Assembly (NCBI RefSeq): GCF_013409985.1
Contig: NZ_JACCBY010000002.1
Coordinates: forward strand, 434,001-498,000
Reading direction: 5' to 3'
DNA from: Sphingomonas melonis
GTDB taxonomy: Bacteria; Pseudomonadota; Alphaproteobacteria; Sphingomonadales; Sphingomonadaceae
Length of the DNA stretch: 64,000 nucleotides
Each line of letters starts with the position of its first letter. Within the stretch, counting starts at the first letter, position 1. This document shows, in pieces, positions 19,121-29,310 of the stretch. The notes beneath the pieces were generated by a model. The model searched no databases, had not been told where the DNA came from, and was given only the letters and a program-made list of their open reading frames with translations. The translations under genes and the position numbers were made by a program.

Positions 19121-20005
19121 TTACTTGTTCAACACTTCGAGCAGCGTCGAACCCAGTTCCGACGGCGACGCCGCGACCTTGATGCCGGCCGCTTCCATCG
19201 CCGCGATCTTGCTCTCGGCGTCGCCCTTGCCGCCCGACACGATCGCGCCGGCATGGCCCATGCGACGGCCCGGAGGCGCGGTGCGGCCCGCGATGAAGCC
19301 GGCCATCGGCTTCTTGCGGCCACGCTTGGCCTCGTCGATCAGGAACTGCGCGGCCTGCTCCTCGGCGTCGCCGCCGATCTCGCCGATCATGATGATCGAC
19401 TGCGTCGCCTCGTCGGCGAGGAACAGTTCGAGCACGTCGATGAAGTTGGTGCCGTTGACCGGATCGCCGCCGATGCCGACCGCAGTGGTCTGGCCAAGGC
19501 CGGCGTTCGAGGTCTGGAACACCGCCTCATAGGTCAGCGTGCCCGAGCGCGACACGACGCCGACAGAGCCCTGCTTGAAGATGCTGCCCGGCATGATGCC
19601 GATCTTGCACTCGCCCGGCGTCAGCACGCCCGGACAGTTCGGACCGATCAGCCGCGACTTGGAGCCCGACAGCGCCCGCTTCACCTTGACCATGTCGAGC
19701 ACCGGAATACCCTCGGTGATCGCGACGATCAGCGGGATCTCGGCGTCGATCGCCTCGAGGACCGAATCGGCGGCGAAGGGGGGCGGCACGTAGATCACCG
19801 ACGCGTCCGCGCCGGTCTTCGACTTGGCTTCGGCGACGGTGTTGTACACCGGCAGGCCGAGATGCTCGGTCCCGCCCTTGCCCGGCGTCACGCCGCCGAC
19901 CATCTGCGTGCCATATTCCAGCGCCGCCTTGGTGTGGAAGCTGCCGGTTTCGCCGGTCATGCCCTGGGTGATGACCTTGGTGTTCTTGTTGACGAGGATG
20001 CTCAT
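19121..20005 (-). CDS. sucD: Succinyl-CoA ligase (synthetase), alpha subunit
   Basis: 294 residues. CoA-binding N-terminal domain ([20 protein letters not shown]), then the ligase domain with phospho-histidine His251 in [16 protein letters not shown] and the [20 protein letters not shown] loop. It makes succinate and ATP/GTP from succinyl-CoA in the TCA cycle, with a beta subunit. The alpha subunit needs SucC for activity, but mdh, not sucC, lies directly upstream (90 bp gap) and no sucC is in the window, so the partner must be encoded elsewhere. Confidence 0.97.
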   Translation of the reverse strand: MSILVNKNTKVITQGMTGETGSFHTKAALEYGTQMVGGVTPGKGGTEHLGLPVYNTVAEAKSKTGADASVIYVPPPFAADSVLEAIDAEIPLIVAITEGIPVLDMVKVKRALSGSKSRLIGPNCPGVLTPGECKIGIMPGSIFKQGSVGVVSRSGTLTYEAVFQTSNAGLGQTTAVGIGGDPVNGTNFIDVLELFLADEATQSIIMIGEIGGDAEEQAAQFLIDEAKRGRKKPMAGFIAGRTAPPGRRMGHAGAIVSGGKGDAESKIAAMEAAGIKVAASPSELGSTLLEVLNK

Positions 20006-20095
20006 GGAGGCTCCCTGGATGTGACGCAGCCCCCGTCACATGCGGGAGCGCCATAAGACGTGCGGAGCGGCCGGTCGCCGCCCCGCACCGAAAGA

Positions 20096-21130
<1,035 letters not shown>

Positions 21131-21156
21131 TTAAACGGCACCGGTTAAGACTTTAT

Positions 21157-21173
21157 TTGATAATGGTTCGCAA
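21157..21173. promoter_or_regulatory. Weak Fur/Irr-like palindrome upstream of mdh
   Basis: TTGATAATGGTTCGCAA is an imperfect dyad resembling the TGATAAT-n-ATTATCA arrangement of Fur-family boxes, in an AT-rich patch about 100 bp before mdh. TCA-cycle genes are iron-responsive in some bacteria, but the match is partial. Confidence 0.2.
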
Positions 21174-21178
21174 ATGCA

Positions 21179-22279
21179 TTAGACCACACCGTGCCCTTGC
21201 GCGAGATAGTCTTCCGAGCGCATTTCCTCCAGACGGCTGACCGTCCGCTGGAACTCGAACCGGCCATCACCCTCGGGATAGAGGCCGTCGGGCTCGGCAT
21301 CCGCCGCCGCCAGCAGCTTGACCTTATGCTCGTAGAGCGCATCGATCAGCGCGACGAAGCGGGCCGCCTCGTTCCGGTTCTCCGGCCCGAGCTTGGGGAT
21401 GCCGACGAGGATCACCGTATGGTAGCGGCGCGCCACCGCGAGGTAGTCGGCAGCGCCCCGCGCCTCGCCGCACAATTTCTTGAACGAGAAGACGGCGACG
21501 CCCTTCAGCGTCTTGGGCACGTGCAGCGTGCGGCCCTGCACCGTGATGTCCTCCGACGGGATCGGCTCGGTCACCTCATGATCGGTGAGGCGGAAGAAGG
21601 CCGCGGAGAGGTCCCTGGTCGCCTCGGGGCCGTTGGGAACCAGCCAGGTATTCTGCTGCCCCAGCCGGTCGCGGCGATAGTCGATCGGCCCGTTCAGCGT
21701 CACCACGTCGAGCCGGCTCTCGATCAGCGCGATGAAGGGGAGAAAATGCTCGCGGTTGAGGCCGTTCTTGTAGAGATCGGCCGGCGCACGGTTGGACGTG
21801 GTGACCATCGTCACCCCCGCTTCGAGCAGCGCGGTGAACAGCCGGCTGAGGATCATCGCGTCGGGCGAGTTGGTGACCATCATCTCGTCGAAGGCGAGCA
21901 GCCGCGTCTCGCCGGCCAGCGCCGCCGCGACCGGCGCGATCGGATCGCCCGCCTCCTTGCGCCGCTCGATCGCAATGCGGCCGTGGACCTCGAGCATGAA
22001 TTCGGAAAAATGGACGCGGCGCTTCTTCTCCACCGCGACATTGGCGAAGAACAGGTCCATCATCATCGACTTGCCACGGCCGACATCGCCGAACATGTAG
22101 ACGCCGCGCGGACCGTTGCCGCCACGGCCGGTCAGCCGGCTGAGGAAACCGGTCTTCTTCGGCGTTTCGAGTGCGGCGGCGAGTGCGTCGAGGCGGACCG
22201 CGGCGGCGCGCTGTTCGGCGTCGGGGCGCAACTCGCCCGCGGCGACGAGCGCGTCATAGGCGTTGAGGACTCTGGTCAT
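21179..22279 (-). CDS. zapE: ZapE/AFG1-family ATPase
   Basis: 366 residues. Walker A is GDVGRGKSMMMD (about residues 64-75). Walker B/sensor follows as RLLAFDEMMVTNSPDAM, where most ZapE proteins have FDEFQVTDIADAM, so two residues after the acid pair differ. The rest, including TTSNRAPADLYKNGLNREHFLPFI and FSFKKLCGEARGAADYLAVAR, matches AFG1/ZapE. The bacterial members act at the division site or in quality control of membrane respiratory complexes (AFG1 in mitochondria). Located between the sdhB-thioesterase pair and mdh on the same strand, a common neighbour in alphaproteobacteria. Confidence 0.93.
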   Translation of the reverse strand: MTRVLNAYDALVAAGELRPDAEQRAAAVRLDALAAALETPKKTGFLSRLTGRGGNGPRGVYMFGDVGRGKSMMMDLFFANVAVEKKRRVHFSEFMLEVHGRIAIERRKEAGDPIAPVAAALAGETRLLAFDEMMVTNSPDAMILSRLFTALLEAGVTMVTTSNRAPADLYKNGLNREHFLPFIALIESRLDVVTLNGPIDYRRDRLGQQNTWLVPNGPEATRDLSAAFFRLTDHEVTEPIPSEDITVQGRTLHVPKTLKGVAVFSFKKLCGEARGAADYLAVARRYHTVILVGIPKLGPENRNEAARFVALIDALYEHKVKLLAAADAEPDGLYPEGDGRFEFQRTVSRLEEMRSEDYLAQGHGVV

Positions 22280-22431
22280 GCGATGCTCCTGCGGACGCCA
22301 GGGGCGCTCGTGGTCATAATAGGCGCTCGCCCCACCCCCACCAATCGGTCGCCGCGTGACCGCATCCCGCTATCGGCGACAGAGGCATAGACGCCGCAGG
22401 CGGCGCCGGGTGAAGATGCGCGCGGTGATGG

Positions 22432-22878
22432 TTACGGGCCGGCCTTGCGCAGCGTGCCGGTGAAACTGGCGATGGTCCGCGCCTCCTGCACGATCAGCCC
22501 GCGCAGGAAGAGCATGCGGCCGGTCTCGCGCAGCAATTCGATGCGCGCTTCGAGCGGCTGGCCGATCGTGCCGCCGTCGATGAACTGCGCCGACAGATCG
22601 ACGGTCACCGCACCCCCTGCCCCGATCACCGCAAAGCCGCGCGCCGCGGCGAACAGCGCCACATCCATGAAGCCGAGCAGCGCCCCGCCGTGGACAGTGT
22701 CGCGCATGTTGGAATGATCGCGCCGCGGCAGCATGCGCACGCGGGCGATCCCGCCTTCGACGCGCACGTGCAGCGGCTCGATGAAGGCGTTGAACCGCGT
22801 CGCGTCCTGGAGCTGCCAGCGGCACCAGCCGGGCAGCTCCGGATCGTCCGCGTAGACGAAGGCCGGCGACTCCGTCAC
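22432..22878 (-). CDS. PaaI-family hotdog thioesterase
   Basis: 148 residues, starting with GTG at 22878. A single hotdog fold with the family motif VHGGALLGFMDVALFAAARG (the HGG turn and acidic Asp on the long helix) and the substrate-site strand VTVDLSAQFIDGG. These enzymes hydrolyse acyl-CoA thioesters, often phenylacetyl-CoA intermediates or medium/aryl acyl-CoAs. It begins 10 bp after the sdhB stop codon, so it is probably cotranscribed with sdhB. Its substrate is not determined by the sequence. Confidence 0.85.
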   Translation of the reverse strand: MTESPAFVYADDPELPGWCRWQLQDATRFNAFIEPLHVRVEGGIARVRMLPRRDHSNMRDTVHGGALLGFMDVALFAAARGFAVIGAGGAVTVDLSAQFIDGGTIGQPLEARIELLRETGRMLFLRGLIVQEARTIASFTGTLRKAGP

Positions 22879-22888
22879 GCCGGCGCCC

Positions 22889-23674
22889 TTACAGGATGCG
22901 CTCGGCTTCCATCTTCTTGACCTCGGCGATCGCCTTGGCGGGGTTGAGCCCCTTGGGGCAGGTGTTCGCGCAGTTCATGATCGTGTGGCAGCGATACAGG
23001 CGGAACGGATCCTCGAGCTGGTCGAGCCGCTCGCCGGTCATCTCGTCGCGGCTGTCGGCCAGCCAGCGATAGGCCTGGAGCAGGATCGCCGGTCCCAGGA
23101 ACTTGTCGGCGTTCCACCAATAGCTCGGGCACGAGGTCGAGCAGCAGGCGCACAGGATGCACTCGTACAGACCGTCGAGCTTGGCGCGATCCTCCGGCGA
23201 CTGCAGCCGTTCCTTGCCCGAGGGCGGCGGGCTGACCGTCTGCATCCACGGCTTGATCGAGCTGTATTGCGCGTAGAAGTGCGTGAAGTCGGGAACGAGA
23301 TCCTTGATGACGTCCATCGCCGGCAGCGGCGTGATCTTCACCTCGCCCTTCACGTCCTCGATCGCGGTGGTGCAGGCGAGGCCGTTGCGACCGTCGATGT
23401 TCATCGAACACGAGCCGCAGATGCCCTCGCGGCACGAGCGGCGGAATGTCAGCGACGAATCCTGCTCGGCCTTCATCTTGATCAGCGCGTCGAGCACCAT
23501 CGGGCCGCATTCGTCGAGGTTGATCTCGAACGTGTCGTAGCGCGGGTTCTCGGCGGTATCGGGGTCGTAGCGATAGACCTTGAAGGTCTTGATGCGCTTC
23601 GCGTCACCGGTCGCTTTATGGACCTTGCCCTTCGCCTTGACCTTGCTGTTCTTGGGCAGGGTGAACTCGGCCAT
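22889..23674 (-). CDS. sdhB: Succinate dehydrogenase iron-sulfur subunit
   Basis: 261 residues. The N-terminal ferredoxin domain binds [2Fe-2S] through [15 protein letters not shown] and a later LACTT cysteine. The C-terminal domain binds [4Fe-4S] and [3Fe-4S] through [16 protein letters not shown] and [17 protein letters not shown]. It carries electrons from SdhA FAD to ubiquinone in complex II at the inner membrane. sdhA, sdhC and sdhD usually lie directly upstream, but the upstream gene here is a ClpP-like protein, so sdhB is separated from the rest of its operon in this window. Confidence 0.96.
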   Translation of the reverse strand: MAEFTLPKNSKVKAKGKVHKATGDAKRIKTFKVYRYDPDTAENPRYDTFEINLDECGPMVLDALIKMKAEQDSSLTFRRSCREGICGSCSMNIDGRNGLACTTAIEDVKGEVKITPLPAMDVIKDLVPDFTHFYAQYSSIKPWMQTVSPPPSGKERLQSPEDRAKLDGLYECILCACCSTSCPSYWWNADKFLGPAILLQAYRWLADSRDEMTGERLDQLEDPFRLYRCHTIMNCANTCPKGLNPAKAIAEVKKMEAERIL

Positions 23675-23754
23675 CGCCGCAACGCTCCTCTATATGCTGC
23701 GTTGCGGCTATGCCTTTCGTCCGGCGAGTGCAACCCCCGAGAGATAGGTCGCGA

Positions 23755-24336
23755 TCAGATCACATCAAGAACGAGGCCACGCTGGCGCGCCTCCTCGGCC
23801 TCGATATACCAGTTGGACGGCGCCTTGCTGCGCAGCTCGTCGAGCGTGACCGACGAACCGCGGACGATCTCGCGAAAGCCCTCTTCCTGGATCTTGATCG
23901 ATTCCTCGATCTCGTGGAGCTTCGCCTTGAGCACGGCGGGCAAGGTGGTGAGCGGGCCGGCAAGCTGGACGGTGCTGGTCATCAGCCGCTCGTGGAGCAT
24001 CAGCCGGGTGCCGCGGGTCAGGAACCGCTTCTCGACCGGAAAGGCCGCCATGAACGTCGCGCCGGCGGAATAGACCGCGACCTTGCCGAGGAACAGCGTC
24101 TCACGGCCGGTATAATCGCGCAGCAGCTGGATGTCGTCGCCCATCGCCCGCCCCATCTCCGGGTCGCCGCCAAGCGTGGTGATCGACACGACGAGCGGGC
24201 CATCCTGCGGCGCCTCGGCGAGCTGCGTCTTGAAACGCGCGTACATCATGTCGTCCACGGTGCCGTGGAGCTGGACATGCGGGAAGGCGAGCAAGGGATA
24301 TTTGCTGGCCACGTTGGCGCGTTCGGAGTCGGTCAT
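23755..24336 (-). CDS. ClpP-like serine peptidase homologue with altered catalytic triad
   Basis: 193 residues from the ATG at 24336. Fold features of ClpP are visible: the oxyanion loop TTLGGDPEMGRAMGDDI (normally SPGG), Ser90 in KVAVYSAGATFMAAF, and His115 in GTRLMLHERLM. Ser and His are 25 residues apart, as in E. coli ClpP (97 and 122). The position of the catalytic Asp aligns with Asn175 (APSNWYIEAEEARQRGLV). A long helix-rich handle segment (AVLKAKLHEIEESIKIQEEGF) replaces the ClpP heptamer handle region. No clpX/clpA is adjacent. It may be a weak or inactive protease, or use another acid. Not the housekeeping ClpP. Confidence 0.75.
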   Translation of the reverse strand: MTDSERANVASKYPLLAFPHVQLHGTVDDMMYARFKTQLAEAPQDGPLVVSITTLGGDPEMGRAMGDDIQLLRDYTGRETLFLGKVAVYSAGATFMAAFPVEKRFLTRGTRLMLHERLMTSTVQLAGPLTTLPAVLKAKLHEIEESIKIQEEGFREIVRGSSVTLDELRSKAPSNWYIEAEEARQRGLVLDVI

Positions 24337-24437
24337 GGCGCGGCGAACCGTCGTGGCTTGGCAAGGTTCCCGCCCAACCGCTCGGAACCGCCACGGTGCT
24401 GGGGCGCTTGGCGTGCGACCCAGCGAAAGATCCTGCC

Positions 24438-25442
24438 ATGAAACCAGCACGTAAGCCCCTCGCCGACCAGGTGATCGTGATCACCGGCGCCAGTTCCGGC
24501 ATCGGTCTCGTCACGGCGCGGATGGCGGCGGAGCGCGGCGCCAAGGTGGTCCTGGTCGCGCGCGACGAAACCGCGCTGCGCGACGCGGTCAGGGAGATCG
24601 TCGCGGCCGGCGGCACCGCGGATGCCTACGCCGCCGATGTCGGCGACGCCGATGCGGTGCGCGCCGCGGCGGCGCATGCCAACCAGCGGTTCGGACGGAT
24701 CGACACCTGGGTCAACGATGCCGGCACCTCGATCTACGGCAAGCTCGTCGCGCTGCCCGATGACGAGCATCGCCAGCTGTTCCGCACCAATTATTTCGGC
24801 ACGGTGCACGGCTGCCTCGCCGCCATTCCGTATCTGACGGAATCGCGGGGCACGCTGATCACCGTCGGCTCGATCGCGGCGGACATGCCGACGCCGATCA
24901 TGGCCGCATATGCGGCGACCAAACATGCGGTCAAAGCCTATGTCGACGGGCTGCGCATGGAACTGGCGAGCGACGGCGTGCCGATACAGGTGACGCTGGT
25001 GAAGCCGTCGGGGATCGACACGCCGATCGCGCAGCATGCCGCCAATCACGAGCCCGGCGAGGCGCAGATCCCGCCGCCGGTCTACGCGCCCGAACTGGTG
25101 GCCGACGCGATCCTGTTCTGCGCGACGCATGCCAAGCGCGACATCACCGTCGGCGGCGCCGGGCGCGCCCAGGCGCTGTTCGCGGCGCACTTTCCCAAGC
25201 TGTTCGACCGGATCGCCCCGCTCGCTGCGATGTTCGTCGACCCGAAGAAGGAACAGCCCGCGCCCAGCAACCTGTTCACCAGCGCCGACACCGGCCGCGC
25301 CCATTCGGGCGAGCATCCCGCCGCGCGCAAGACCAGCCTGTACACGGCAGCGGCCAAGCATTCTGAAATGACGACGGCTCTGGCGGCGGTCGCCGCGGCG
25401 GCGATCGGAGCGTTCCTCTACGGACGAAAGGATGCGGCATGA
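24438..25442 (+). CDS. Short-chain dehydrogenase/reductase with C-terminal membrane anchor
   Basis: 334 residues from the ATG at 24438. NAD(P)-binding TGASSGIGLVTARMAA near residue 16 and active-site YAATKHA (Tyr/Lys) near residue 157 define a classical SDR; a catalytic Ser sits in ITVGSIAADMP. Unusually, about 85 residues follow the core, with a Pro-rich stretch and a final hydrophobic segment (TALAAVAAAAIGAFLYG) that looks like a single membrane anchor. The stop codon overlaps the next ATG (ATGA). Substrate unknown. Transcribed divergently from the ClpP-like gene across a 101-bp gap. Confidence 0.9.
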   Translation: MKPARKPLADQVIVITGASSGIGLVTARMAAERGAKVVLVARDETALRDAVREIVAAGGTADAYAADVGDADAVRAAAAHANQRFGRIDTWVNDAGTSIYGKLVALPDDEHRQLFRTNYFGTVHGCLAAIPYLTESRGTLITVGSIAADMPTPIMAAYAATKHAVKAYVDGLRMELASDGVPIQVTLVKPSGIDTPIAQHAANHEPGEAQIPPPVYAPELVADAILFCATHAKRDITVGGAGRAQALFAAHFPKLFDRIAPLAAMFVDPKKEQPAPSNLFTSADTGRAHSGEHPAARKTSLYTAAAKHSEMTTALAAVAAAAIGAFLYGRKDAA

Positions 25443-25693
25443 GCGATATCGAATGGCAGATGAGCGCGGTCCTCGCCAACGTCGATCGCGGCGGCAACGA
25501 GGTTCCGGAGGTCACCAACCTCGCCGACGCGGTGCGCGCGTGGCTCGCGCTCGACAACGGGTTGCAGAACGATGCGGTGCTGCGACCGGAGCGCGCGGTC
25601 GAGGTGGATGGCGAACGCGTCGCCGTCTTCACCGGACAGGCGATCCGGGCGCTCGCCGCGCAGCTGAAGCCCGAAGGAGAAAGCGCCGCCTAG
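25439..25693 (+). CDS. Small acidic protein coupled to the SDR gene, unknown function
   Basis: 84 residues with no signal peptide or membrane segment; mixed helix pattern (LADAVRAWLALDNGLQND, RPERAVEVDGERVAVF, GQAIRALAAQLK). The ATG overlaps the SDR stop codon by 4 nt, which usually means translational coupling, so it should be made with the SDR and may be its partner. Codon usage resembles neighbouring genes, supporting a real gene. I do not recognise the family. Confidence 0.65.
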   Translation: MSDIEWQMSAVLANVDRGGNEVPEVTNLADAVRAWLALDNGLQNDAVLRPERAVEVDGERVAVFTGQAIRALAAQLKPEGESAA

Positions 25694-25766
25694 GCCCTCC
25701 CGCATGGGGCATGGCCATCGCACATGGCTACGATGATGGGATCCCGCCGGCGTCCTCGTCAGATCC

Positions 25767-25871
25767 GTCACCCCGGACTCGTTCCGGGGTCCACCCAGCC
25801 GCAAGAGAATGGCGCGGAAACAAGCCCTCCTCCTCGCCGCAGAGTGGACCCCGGAACACGTCTGGGGTGAC
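25767..25871 (+). repeat. 105-bp family A inverted-repeat element, copy A1
   Basis: Begins GTCACCCCGGAC and ends GTCTGGGGTGAC. The 28-bp ends are imperfect reverse complements and each arm is itself a small hairpin. The interior contains CCGCAAGAGAATG, defining a forward orientation. Same length (105 bp) as A3-A6. Confidence 0.85.
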
Positions 25872-25949
25872 GGGGCGGGCTTGGAACCCGGCGCGCTTAG
25901 ATATGGGTCAGATATCCTAACTCTGCCGCACCGGCCAGCGCACCGATAT

Positions 25950-25977
25950 GCCCCTCCCCGCCGACGCGAGGAGGGGC
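25950..25977 (-). terminator. Hairpin after the acyl-CoA dehydrogenase gene
   Basis: A perfect 8-bp stem GCCCCTCC/GGAGGGGC with a 12-nt loop lies 8 bp past the stop codon on the minus strand. No T-run follows, so it is a stabilising or weak terminator hairpin rather than a clear intrinsic terminator. Confidence 0.35.
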
Positions 25978-25985
25978 AACGACCA

Positions 25986-27788
25986 TCAGGCCGCCCGGAA
26001 CATCTCGGGAGGCAGCGCCATCAGGCTTTCCGCGCCGCCTTCGATCTTGCGGCGCAGCGCGCCGGCGTCGGGGGCGATCCGCTCGGCGAAGAAGCGCGCG
26101 GTGACCAGCTTGGCGTCGAGGAACGCCGCATCGCCCTCACCCGTCGCCTTCAGCTCGGCGGCGGCCTTCGCCATGCGCAGCCACATCAGGCCGGTGGCGA
26201 CGATGCCCATCAGATGCATGTACGGCACCGCACCCGCGCCGACGTTTTCGGGGTTCTTCATGCCGTTGGCCATGAACCACATCGTCGCCGCCTGCAGCTC
26301 GCCCAGCGCCTTCTTGAGCGCGGTGGCGATCACCGCGGTCGCCTCGACCCCCTCGGCCGCCGCGGTCTCCTCGCCGACGATCTTGAACAACGCCTGCACC
26401 GCACGGCCGCCCTTCAGCGCCAGCTTGCGGCCGACCAGATCCATCGCCTGCACGCCGTTGGTGCCTTCGTAGATCATCGCGATCCGGGCATCACGGACAT
26501 ACTGTTCCATGCCCCATTCGGCGATATAGCCGTGGCCGCCATAGACCTGCTGCGCATTGGTCGCGACCTCATAGCCCTTGTCGGTGCCGACGCCCTTGAT
26601 CACCGGGGTGAGCAGGCCGATCAGGTCGCCCGCCATCTCGCGCTCCTCCTCGGTGCCGGCATGATGCTCCAGGTCGACCTGCAACGCGCCCCACAGGCAC
26701 AGCGCGCGCAGCCCCTCGGTCCACGCCTTGGCCTCCATCAGCATGCGGCGGATGTCGGGATGGACGAACAGCGTGTCCGCCTTCTCGTTCGGCTCCTTGG
26801 GGCCGGTGAGCGCGCGGCCCTGACGGCGATCCTCGGCATATTGGACGGCGTTCTGATAGGCGACCTCGGCGATGCCGAGCCCCTGCAACCCAACGCCGAG
26901 CCGCGCCGCATTCATCATGATGAACATCGCGGCGAGGCCTTTCATCTCCTCGCCGACCAGCCAGCCCTTGGCGCCGTCATAGTTCATCACGCAGGTCGAA
27001 TTGGCGTGGATGCCCATCTTGTGCTCGATCGAGCCGCAGGTGACCGCGTTGCGCTCGCCGAGGCTGCCGTCGTCGTTGACCAGCACCTTGGGCACCACGA
27101 ACAGCGAGATGCCCTTCGAACTGTCCGGCGCGCCCGGCGTCTTGGCCAGCACGAGGTGGATGATATTGTCGGTCAGGTCGTGCTCGCCGGCCGAGATGAA
27201 GATCTTGGTACCGGTGATCGCATAGGAGCCGTCCGCCTGCGGCTCCGCCTTGGTGCGGATCAGGCCGAGGTCGGTGCCGCACTGCGGCTCGGTGAGGTTC
27301 ATCGTGCCGCCCCACTCGCCCGACACCATCTTGGGGACGTACATCTGCTGCTGCTCGGGGCTGCCCTTGGCGACCAGCGCGGCGATCGCGCCATGGGTCA
27401 GGCCGGGGTACATGGCAAAGGCCATGTTCGACGAGATCATATATTCCTGGAAGGCGATCGAGACGACGTGCGGCATGCCCTGCCCGCCATATTCGGGCGC
27501 ATTGCCGAGCGTCGCCCAGCCGCTCTCGACATATTGGTTGTACGCCTCCTTGAAGCCGGCCGGCGTGGTGACGCTGCCGTCCTCGTGGCGGGTGCAGCCT
27601 TCGAGATCGCCCGACTGGTTGAGCGGGAACAGCACTTCGGCGACGAAGCGGCCGCCCTCCTCCAGCACCGCCTCGACCACGTCGGGGGTGGCGGCGTCGA
27701 AGCCGGGCAGGTTCGCGTAATTCTGCAGGCCGACGACGTGTTCGAGGATGAAGCGCGTGTCGCGGACGGGGGGCGTATACTGGGGCAT
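25986..27788 (-). CDS. Acyl-CoA dehydrogenase (long form with extra C-terminal domain, DmdC-like)
   Basis: 600 residues from the ATG at 27788; the AAGGA Shine-Dalgarno overlaps the end of the upstream MerR gene. Domains in order: an extra N-terminal cap (AcylCoA_DH_N), the FAD-binding middle with [19 protein letters not shown], the C-terminal helical domain with catalytic Glu441 in [20 protein letters not shown] and [18 protein letters not shown], and a final acyl-CoA dehydrogenase C-terminal extension. It oxidises acyl-CoA to 2-enoyl-CoA, passing electrons to ETF. The long form resembles 3-methylmercaptopropionyl-CoA dehydrogenase (DmdC) and fatty-acid enzymes, so the substrate is uncertain. 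Probably controlled by the adjacent MerR regulator. Confidence 0.92.
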   Translation of the reverse strand: MPQYTPPVRDTRFILEHVVGLQNYANLPGFDAATPDVVEAVLEEGGRFVAEVLFPLNQSGDLEGCTRHEDGSVTTPAGFKEAYNQYVESGWATLGNAPEYGGQGMPHVVSIAFQEYMISSNMAFAMYPGLTHGAIAALVAKGSPEQQQMYVPKMVSGEWGGTMNLTEPQCGTDLGLIRTKAEPQADGSYAITGTKIFISAGEHDLTDNIIHLVLAKTPGAPDSSKGISLFVVPKVLVNDDGSLGERNAVTCGSIEHKMGIHANSTCVMNYDGAKGWLVGEEMKGLAAMFIMMNAARLGVGLQGLGIAEVAYQNAVQYAEDRRQGRALTGPKEPNEKADTLFVHPDIRRMLMEAKAWTEGLRALCLWGALQVDLEHHAGTEEEREMAGDLIGLLTPVIKGVGTDKGYEVATNAQQVYGGHGYIAEWGMEQYVRDARIAMIYEGTNGVQAMDLVGRKLALKGGRAVQALFKIVGEETAAAEGVEATAVIATALKKALGELQAATMWFMANGMKNPENVGAGAVPYMHLMGIVATGLMWLRMAKAAAELKATGEGDAAFLDAKLVTARFFAERIAPDAGALRRKIEGGAESLMALPPEMFRAA

Positions 27789-27793
27789 CCGGA

Positions 27794-28219
27794 TTATCCT
27801 TGTGTGTCGGCGATATGGACGGCCTCGACGACCGCCACGAATTCGGTGAGCTCGGCGATGGCGGCGTCGATGTCCTGCTTCTGGCGTTCGAGCAGCTCGA
27901 TCCGCGCGCGGCAGCGGTCGATCGACACCTGCCGCTGGAGGCGGCGGCCGTCGTCGAGATCGTAGAGGTCGATCATCTCGCGGATCTCGCCCAGGCTGAA
28001 GCCGACGCGCTTGCCACGCAGGATCCAGGCGAGCCGCGCGCGGTCGCGATGCGAATAGATGCGCTGCGTCCCGCGTCGTTCGGGGGCGATCAGCCCCTCG
28101 TCCTCGTAGAAGCGCAACGCCCGCGCGGTGACGCCGAACTCCTCGCAAAGGTCGGATATCGTGAAATTCTCGCGATCGTGGCGATGTTCGATCACGGCAT
28201 AAGCGGGTGACGAGGCCAT
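27794..28219 (-). CDS. MerR-family transcriptional regulator upstream of acyl-CoA dehydrogenase
   Basis: 141 residues. An N-terminal MerR winged helix-turn-helix ([24 protein letters not shown] in part: [19 protein letters not shown]), then [22 protein letters not shown], and a coiled-coil dimerisation helix ([20 protein letters not shown]). No Cys-rich metal-binding tail, so a metal sensor is unlikely. The pattern fits the LiuR/PsrA-like group near acyl-CoA dehydrogenase genes, which responds to acyl-CoA or fatty-acid metabolites. It is the first gene of a two-gene unit; 5 bp separate it from the dehydrogenase start. Confidence 0.88.
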   Translation of the reverse strand: MASSPAYAVIEHRHDRENFTISDLCEEFGVTARALRFYEDEGLIAPERRGTQRIYSHRDRARLAWILRGKRVGFSLGEIREMIDLYDLDDGRRLQRQVSIDRCRARIELLERQKQDIDAAIAELTEFVAVVEAVHIADTQG

Positions 28220-28256
28220 GGCATGACCGTTAGATCACGTTTACGTCAACGTCAAC

Positions 28257-28751
28257 CTACGCACCCGTCGCGCACAGACGTTTTCCCGACGGCGTCCGCA
28301 GCGTCGCCGCCTCCGCCACCGCGCCGCTCAGCCGGTTCACGGTGAGCGAGTCGAGCGAGGCGCGGCCGGTGCAGAAGCGGTCGCACGCCGCCGGCAGCGT
28401 CGCGGGAAAGACGATGCGGTCGCCGTCGAAGCGCGCGTCGAAGCGGCAGGCGCCGAAGGTCACCGCCACCGTCTCGCCGCGACGGCGCGCGGTGCCGGCG
28501 GCGGCGCAGCCCTGCCCCTCGCCATAGTCGATCAGCGCGCCGATCCGGAAGCTGTCGCGGTCGGCGGGAACGATGCAGAGCCGGTCGGTATCGGCCGCCC
28601 AGGAGCCGGCGATGCTCGCCTGCGCGGGATCGACGACGAGTCCGGCCCGCAAAGCGGCGCGTTCCAGCCGGCTGCCCGGCGTGTCCTGCGGCGCCGGTTG
28701 CGGCGACCCGCAGCCGGCGAGCAACAGCGCCGCCAGCAGCACCCGCCTCAT
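28257..28751 (-). CDS. Small lipoprotein downstream of hisI
   Basis: 164 residues from the ATG at 28751, which overlaps the hisI stop codon (ATGA). Signal [14 protein letters not shown] gives lipobox LLAGC with Cys14 as the lipidated residue. A beta-rich body follows with several cysteines ([50 protein letters not shown]) consistent with periplasmic disulfides. No known domain recognised. The tight hisI coupling reflects a shared transcript, not necessarily shared function. Confidence 0.8.
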   Translation of the reverse strand: MRRVLLAALLLAGCGSPQPAPQDTPGSRLERAALRAGLVVDPAQASIAGSWAADTDRLCIVPADRDSFRIGALIDYGEGQGCAAAGTARRRGETVAVTFGACRFDARFDGDRIVFPATLPAACDRFCTGRASLDSLTVNRLSGAVAEAATLRTPSGKRLCATGA

Positions 28752-29146
28752 TCGATCGCCTGCAACCGGTCGCCGTCGATCCGGCGATAGAAGCAGCTCG
28801 TCGCGCCGGTGTGGCAGGCCGGGCCGGCGGGATCGGCGATGACCCACACAGCATCCTGGTCGCAGTCGATCCGCATCTCGACGACGCGCAGCACGTTGCC
28901 GGAGGTTTCGCCCTTCTTCCACAACCGCCCGCGGCTGCGCGACCAAAAGGTCGCCTCGCCGCTCGCCTGCGTTGCGGCCAGCGCCTCGGCATTCATATGC
29001 GCGACCATCAGCAGCGCGCCGCCGCGGGTGGTGACGACCGCGGTGATCAGCCCGGCGGCGTCGTATTTGGGATCGAGGACGAGTTCGGTTTCGCGGGGGT
29101 CGGCCATGTCGGCCCGTATAGCGGCTGTGAAGGCGGCGTCATCCAT
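28748..29146 (-). CDS. hisI: Phosphoribosyl-AMP cyclohydrolase
   Basis: 132 residues from the ATG at 29146. Motifs of HisI are clear: [20 protein letters not shown], the substrate loop [18 protein letters not shown], metal-binding [20 protein letters not shown], and GATSCFYRR. It opens the purine ring of phosphoribosyl-AMP in the third step of histidine synthesis. HisE is not fused, so phosphoribosyl-ATP pyrophosphatase must be a separate gene elsewhere. The lipoprotein gene overlaps its stop codon. Confidence 0.95.
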   Translation of the reverse strand: MDDAAFTAAIRADMADPRETELVLDPKYDAAGLITAVVTTRGGALLMVAHMNAEALAATQASGEATFWSRSRGRLWKKGETSGNVLRVVEMRIDCDQDAVWVIADPAGPACHTGATSCFYRRIDGDRLQAIE

Positions 29147-29310
29147 CGGAAAGCCGTCCGGCCCGCCCGAACCGGACAACCGGCGCGCCCCCGCGCAACT
29201 GGTCTTGCGCTGCTTGGCCGCATCGGTCACCCGGCCCTCGCCGAAGCTCTTCCGAGCGAGCGTCGGGCGCGTTTGCCTCCACAAGTGGCACCCCCGCGAA
29301 CCCCACACAG

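Noticed and set aside
24345..24409. EcfG-like promoters in the ClpP-like/SDR divergent region (GGAAC-N16-GGTTC and GGAAC-N16-CGCTT)
   Set aside because: Each has a mismatch in the -10 core and one would leave almost no leader before the ATG at 24336; chance matches in GC-rich DNA are likely.
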